In this document: piece by piece, positions 59,786-64,000 of the stretch | Position numbering within the stretch: position 1 is the first letter of the stretch | Layout of the letters: each line of letters opens with the position of its first letter | Assembly (NCBI RefSeq): GCF_019059575.1 | Contig: NW_024882308.1 | Location: forward strand, 1-64,000 | Direction: 5' to 3' | Length of the DNA: 64,000 nucleotides | Origin: Amphibalanus amphitrite | Taxonomy: Eukaryota > Arthropoda > Thecostraca > Balanomorpha > Balanidae | Made by a program: the position numbers and the translations under genes | The notes under the pieces: generated by a model | Databases searched by the model: none | Told to the model about the DNA's origin: nothing | Seen by the model: only the letters and a program-made list of their open reading frames with translations

Positions 59786-60000
59786 CCAGAGCCTGCGAGA
59801 GGGCCTGCACACTGGGCGACGGCGGCTCAGCCACATCCATTCGCCGGAGGACCACGTCGACGGCCTGGTCCCCGGCGCCGGCCACGACCTTCCGCTGCCA
59901 GACGGCCGTCAGCAGGCCGGAGCGGGAGATGGCCACACTCAGCGGCAGCAGCGACACTGAAACGGGCCCGGCCACCGTCACCACCAGCCCCCTGAGCACA
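59786..60000 (-). CDS. Receptor exon: most 5' exon found, FN3-like
   Basis: Donor GCTCTGG/GTAGGT. Two acceptors in the same phase are possible (CCCTCTAG giving 60000, GTGCTCAG giving 59991). It reads GLVVTVAGPVSVSLLPLSVA, then ISRSGLLTAVWQRKVVAGAG and DVVLRRMDVAEPPSPSVQAL. Alternating hydrophobic strands with a W suggest the first half of an FN3-like fold completed by 53534-53752. It ends in phase 1, matching that exon. It needs two bases from an upstream exon not found in the window, so the gene is 5'-incomplete here. Confidence 0.65.
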
Positions 60001-60442
60001 CTAGAGGGCCGACACATGCACGGACAATTTCGAAATATCTGAAATCCCGTTAGACATTTTATACTTTTCCGCACATTGTTTGCACACGCCGCAGAACCAT
60101 AAGCCTACATTAACACGCGCAGTGGAAGGGTTGCTAGTACTACGCCCAGAGATCTTAGGGGCGAATGTCGTCCCCCTAAGATCTCAGCTCCCACTGAAGC
60201 AAGAGAGACGAAATTTGGAGGGTAGGTGGGGGCACTGGGGTACTCTGTTGTGTCTGAATTTCATGACCCTAGGTCAAAATCTTCAAGGTCAAATGAGGTC
60301 AAATATGGCAAAATCTGCAATATGAGCGACATTTTTGCGTTTAAACGCCGATAAGACAAAAAGTTACCGGCCGATTTTACTTTTTCTTTGACTATACGAA
60401 AGAACGTACGTTTCTGAGTGTGTATGATGAATTTCACGTTAA

Positions 60443-60605
60443 AGGGACTGTCCCACCTTTGCATTAGTTCTGAGTTGAGATAGCCAAGCTGGCGGCCAGG
60501 TTCAGAAACCACTATATATCCTGGTCGCAATATCCTCAGTTTCGTGGTGTTAAAGAAATTCGTTCCCTTCATTTAAAAGGTGGGCCTTAGCTAAGGCCCC
60601 ATCTC
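60443..60605. mobile_element. Diverged fragment of the AGGGACTATCCCACC MITE
   Basis: TTAA then AGGGACTGTCCCACCTTTG, followed by the family's inner sequence in reverse (GTTGAGATAGCCAAG...GAAATTCGTTCCCTTCATTT). The next TTAA element (60610) seems to have landed inside it. Confidence 0.65.
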
Positions 60606-60609
60606 TTAA

Positions 60610-62134
60610 CCCGCGCCCTGCTGGGGGGGGGGGGGTGTTTGAACACCCCCCGTTGTGTTTTTTCGCGAATATCTCAAAAACGGCGGCGGTACACCTTATT
60701 ATACATCAATTCTACACAAGTTGTGAAAATTTCAGACCAAGGTCATTCAAGGTCAGGTCACCAGGTCACTTGAAGTGACCTCACCTCATAAAACGTTTCA
60801 ATGTCTGTCATAGCTACACCGAGTGACCGATCGGTTTGAAACTTTCAGCGATTGCTAAGAGCAATAGCATGCACAAAATGTATATTTCAGAATTTTGATA
60901 TCGATGACCTAAGGTCAGGTCAATTTTGCGACCTCCCCATTATAAGCCAATGGGAGAAAATTGAAATGCGCCTCTTTCGGACGAAAGACATCATAAACAC
61001 TCCCAAACACTGAATTAGGTACAAGTGGTTTAGACACACTGAACATGAAAATGGTGTCCGTGACCCCTGTTTATGCCCTGAGGTCATCTTAGGTCACGAA
61101 TGGTATCTAGTCAAAATTGATGTGAAAAGGATCAATAACATGCCAAAAATTGTATTGGGTTCTTTAGTTTACCAAAGAGAAACAAAATAGACAAGCTTTC
61201 GACAACACTGTCATCATCAGGTCTGAGTTTCCTTTAATTTCCTTTAATTCCTTTACACACTTCACAACAAAGTAAAGGAATTTCAAAAACTCAGACCTGA
61301 TGATGACAGTGTTGTCGAAAGCTTGTCTCTTTTGTTTCTCTTTGGTAAACTAAAGAACCAATACAATTTTTGGCATGTTATTGATCATTTTCACATCAAT
61401 TTTGACTATAATGTCTTCACTCATGCCAACCATCCAAACGATTAAGAATGGTATCTAGCAGTTTTTCGCAAATAACTTTTGATAGAGGCATGCTAGAACG
61501 ATGAAAACGCCTTATGTGTGTTCAGCTCGACGATACGGATCGACTGATATGCAACATGACCCTTTCCGGTCAGGTCATGACCTTGACCTGAGGTCAAATT
61601 TTCAAATTGACCTTTTAAGGTCAAGTTATAGTTCATTCGATGCGTCTTGACGAGAGGAACACGATGCCGGTAAAAGTAAGCTCGTACAAGGCTTGGGTCA
61701 AAAGTTATTGCAGAAAAACTGTTTCCGAAAAAATCGGCTATTTTTGCAGTTTTTGCCCCCTGCAGGCAAAACCGTTGACGTTAGGTCAAATCTGAGAGAA
61801 TTATTCAGAAAGGGCGTTAATAGGGCTATCGAATGCGCTTTTCCGCGGCGCTGTAGCTCTATTGGTTCCCGAGTTATGCGTTGGCTTCTTGGAAATTGTC
61901 GACATTCGACCTGGAAATCGGCGAAATTTTGGCTTCAATGACCTCTTGTGACCTGACCTTTGACCTGACCAAAAAATTGACCAAAGTGATTTCGTCATTA
62001 TTTTTGACGCTCTTTCGAATGCCGCCTTCTGCGTATCGCTACGTGGCCCAGGAGCCGAGTTAGAAGGGGGGGGGGGTGTGTTCAAACCCCCCCCAGCAGG
62101 GCGTGGAATTCCAGGACCCCCAGCCGGGCGCGGG
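60610..62134. mobile_element. TTAA-type element (1056 type) with a palindromic insert
   Basis: TTAA at 60606-60609 and 62135-62138. CCCGCGCCCTGCTGGG start and inverse end, with the G-run/TGTTTGAACA/C-run hairpin. It is highly similar to 1056-2242 along its length. A 335-bp insert at 61111-61445 interrupts it with a 13-bp duplication. Without the insert and one 13-bp repeat it is 1177 bp. Confidence 0.88.
61111..61445. mobile_element. Palindromic insert with hammerhead-like core, 335 bp
   Basis: GAATGGTATCTAG lies on both sides (61098-61110 and 61446-61458), and the related element at 1549 has a single copy. Arms of about 135 bp (61111-61245 and 61272-61407) are inverses, followed by a 38-base tail. 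The right arm reads CTGATGA, GACA-GTGT-TGTC, GAAA, resembling a hammerhead ribozyme core with stem II. Such motifs and variable target duplications are known in Penelope-like elements; this assignment is an inference. Confidence 0.7.
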
Positions 62135-62138
62135 TTAA

Positions 62139-62513
62139 CTATCAACGGCCATTTGATGACGTCATTTGCATTTTGAACGCCTGCCACGCATGTGAAGTTT
62201 CACTTGATTTACGAATAAGCTAATCAGAGACACTTGTTATTGTATGAGCCGCGTCATATTTGAGAGCAAATACCTATATTTGCTGCCAAATTTCCCCCAC
62301 ATTGACGTGAAGTAAATCCTTCATTACGTCACAGATCCGATCTAAATGACAGATCGGTTGAGGAGGATGCCATCAATGCCGAGGCTTACCGTCGAGGACG
62401 CCTGAGTGCTGGACACTGGAAAGGCGCCTTCGGCGCCCAGAAATGATCATGGAAGGTGCCATCCAGGATGGGTCTTTCCCAGAGGGCGCCTGATAGATTT
62501 GGGAGGGACTTAA
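62139..62513. other. No gene seen
   Basis: Possibly the remainder of the MITE split by 60610-62134. It contains a small GGCGCCTTCGGCGCC hairpin at about 62428-62442. Confidence 0.3.
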
Positions 62514-63294
62514 AGGAAGGGTGCCACCTTTTGGACACAACGCAGTTTTTACAAGATTAGCCTCACATGAACCTAAAAACCGGCTTCACTTACCTATGCT
62601 CGAGACGGTCAGCATTGAATCCGCACGTGAAGTTATCATTTGCGAGTTTTGCTGCCAGCATTCGGGCAGGCAAAAATTTTCAGCACTATTTCCTCGTCGT
62701 GTTAAGGGTATTTTATAAAACATGAAATCAGCAAAGGTATGTATAAAAGTTATACTTTTGAAGCATGTTTTATCATTTTGAAAGGGTATATTTTTTCTTT
62801 ATGGTATACACTTAAGTTTTAAAATTTTAATTGGGAAGTTTTTCTAGTAAGTTGCATGAAGGATGAAGGGTTCCATAGATCTCTTAAGCATTGTAAAGGA
62901 AAAACCTTTACTCGACTTATTTGATGTTCTTTAACTGTTGGCAAATATGGCCAACAGTTACCTACTTGGTTACCTACAACTTAGTTCAAATCATGTTATC
63001 TTCTTCCTTTTTATTTGTTCATCTTTTTGTCTCAGTTGCGCCATCAATGCAAATGGCAGAATGATATGTTGCCAAATATGTTGCCATGACAACAGGATAT
63101 GCCAGCCGTCCTAGCTGCCACATCAAACGACCTTGAGTTGTAGTGGTGATATAAACAACGATCTTTTTTTGGCCAATGTATTAAATGCAATGTTTCGGTT
63201 TTTTGTATATTGTGGACGCGCTAACCACGTCTAAAAATTCAAATAAGTAAAATAGATTCATAGAACAAAAATTTCGGAAGGTGGCACCCTTCCT
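62514..63294. mobile_element. TTAA MITE, AGGAAGGGTGCCACC ends, 781 bp
   Basis: TTAA at 62510-62513 and 63295-63298. AGGAAGGGTGCCACCTT at the left has an exact inverse at the right. AT-rich and non-coding. The right TTAA is shared with the next element. Confidence 0.9.
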
Positions 63295-63298
63295 TTAA

Positions 63299-64000
63299 CC
63301 CTCGCCCGCACATGCCATTTTCCCATCCTAGAACGCACATGGGGGGGGGGGTTGGTTGCCACCCCCCGCGCCATTTCGTTCCTGTTGGAGATAGAGCTTA
63401 GCGGTAAAGACCAAAAAGATTCTTTGGGAAGAAACGAATCCAATGATACCCATTTTACCTTCTCAGGTCAGTCATTGACCTTCCAAGTCAGGTCAAACTA
63501 AAAAATGTTGCTATTTTGGGTCACCGTTGGATATCAAGTGCGCTGCTTACCAGTTACCATATACCGATGACGATGCTGTTTTCTGGTGCCAAGCCAGCTA
63601 GAACCTCTTTGTCACACTACCCGACCAGATTTTTGCTGCTGAGGTCATGTCAGGTCAAGTTAGGTCAAGGTCAATTATATGTGTTTGTATGTCTGTGTGT
63701 GTCTGTGTGTATACTGATGTGTGCACCGATTGTTTTTGTGTCCATATTACATGAACTCATGATCTGAGAAGCTTTTACCAAAAATGCAGTCAAAAAACTT
63801 CACAAAAAGTAATTTCCGCTTACCTAAAACGCAATTATAGGTTGACCTTGACCTTGACCTTGACATCTGTACATCGTCGAACAACATGTTCCATGATAGT
63901 TGGGAGGTAAGACTGACAAAAAAGGCCGAAATCAAGGTGTCAAAAGCTCACAAGGCCCATAGCCAGCGCAGGATGTTGAGAATTGGCCATTTGGGTCATG
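63299..64000. mobile_element. TTAA-type element, left part, running out of the window
   Basis: TTAA at 63295-63298 precedes CCCTCGCCCGCACATGCC, then a G-run, TTGGTTGCCA and C-run hairpin at about 63341-63367. AGGTCA motifs follow, with a TGTGTC/TGTGTG-rich stretch at about 63680-63725 and GACCTTGACCTTGACCTTGAC at 63844. Confidence 0.7.

Overview
This window looks like nuclear DNA of an invertebrate animal, most likely an arthropod and possibly a crustacean. The evidence is spliced genes with GT/GC-AG introns, tens of kilobases of transposon-derived sequence, and interstitial AACCT/TTAGG-type repeats, which are the arthropod telomere unit. I cannot name the species. There is no operon logic here. 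Most long open frames are translations of repeats and are not genes.

Two real genes can be read. On the + strand, UQCR10 (the small QCR9-type subunit of respiratory complex III) has a coding exon at 11635-11775 and a last coding exon at 31881-31934. They join in phase 0 to give a 64-residue protein, and the 20.1-kb intron between them is nearly all mobile DNA. On the - strand, a multi-exon receptor gene runs from about 60000 down to a stop at 39034. Ten exons can be placed, and eight of the nine junctions agree in reading phase. It encodes fibronectin-III-like folds, a C-type-lectin-like domain, another FN3 domain and then seven membrane segments resembling adhesion (family B2) GPCRs, with no visible GAIN/GPS region between the last FN3 and TM1. 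Its 5' end is not found in the window.

Layout. 1-11.2 kb: nested TTAA-type elements, a 2-kb element whose terminal repeats hold palindromic 22-mers, a foldback with telomere-like repeats and tRNA-like promoter boxes, and a 624-bp tandem duplication. 11.6-31.9 kb: UQCR10, whose intron holds a P-superfamily element (8-bp target duplication), a hAT-like element that split a LINE and carries a very GC-rich satellite, several TTAA and TA elements, and microsatellites. 32.2-39 kb: more TTAA elements. 39.0-60.0 kb: the receptor gene, with introns packed with nested elements, including one four levels deep at 47.1-51.5 kb. 60.4-64 kb: further TTAA elements and a palindromic insert with a hammerhead-like core.

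The most unusual theme is a large superfamily of TTAA-flanked, non-coding elements, mostly about 1.0-1.4 kb, with CCCGCGCC-type inverted ends. Each has a G-run, a short family-specific palindromic spacer and a C-run just inside its ends. Several families share an internal CCATTATAAGTCAATGG-like motif about 340-370 bp from one end, and their bodies are dense in AGGTCA/TGACCT, the nuclear-receptor half-site. One copy sits in a site whose empty version is present elsewhere in the window, which supports TTAA target duplication. All coordinates and splice calls come from reading by eye; no alignment or search was run.
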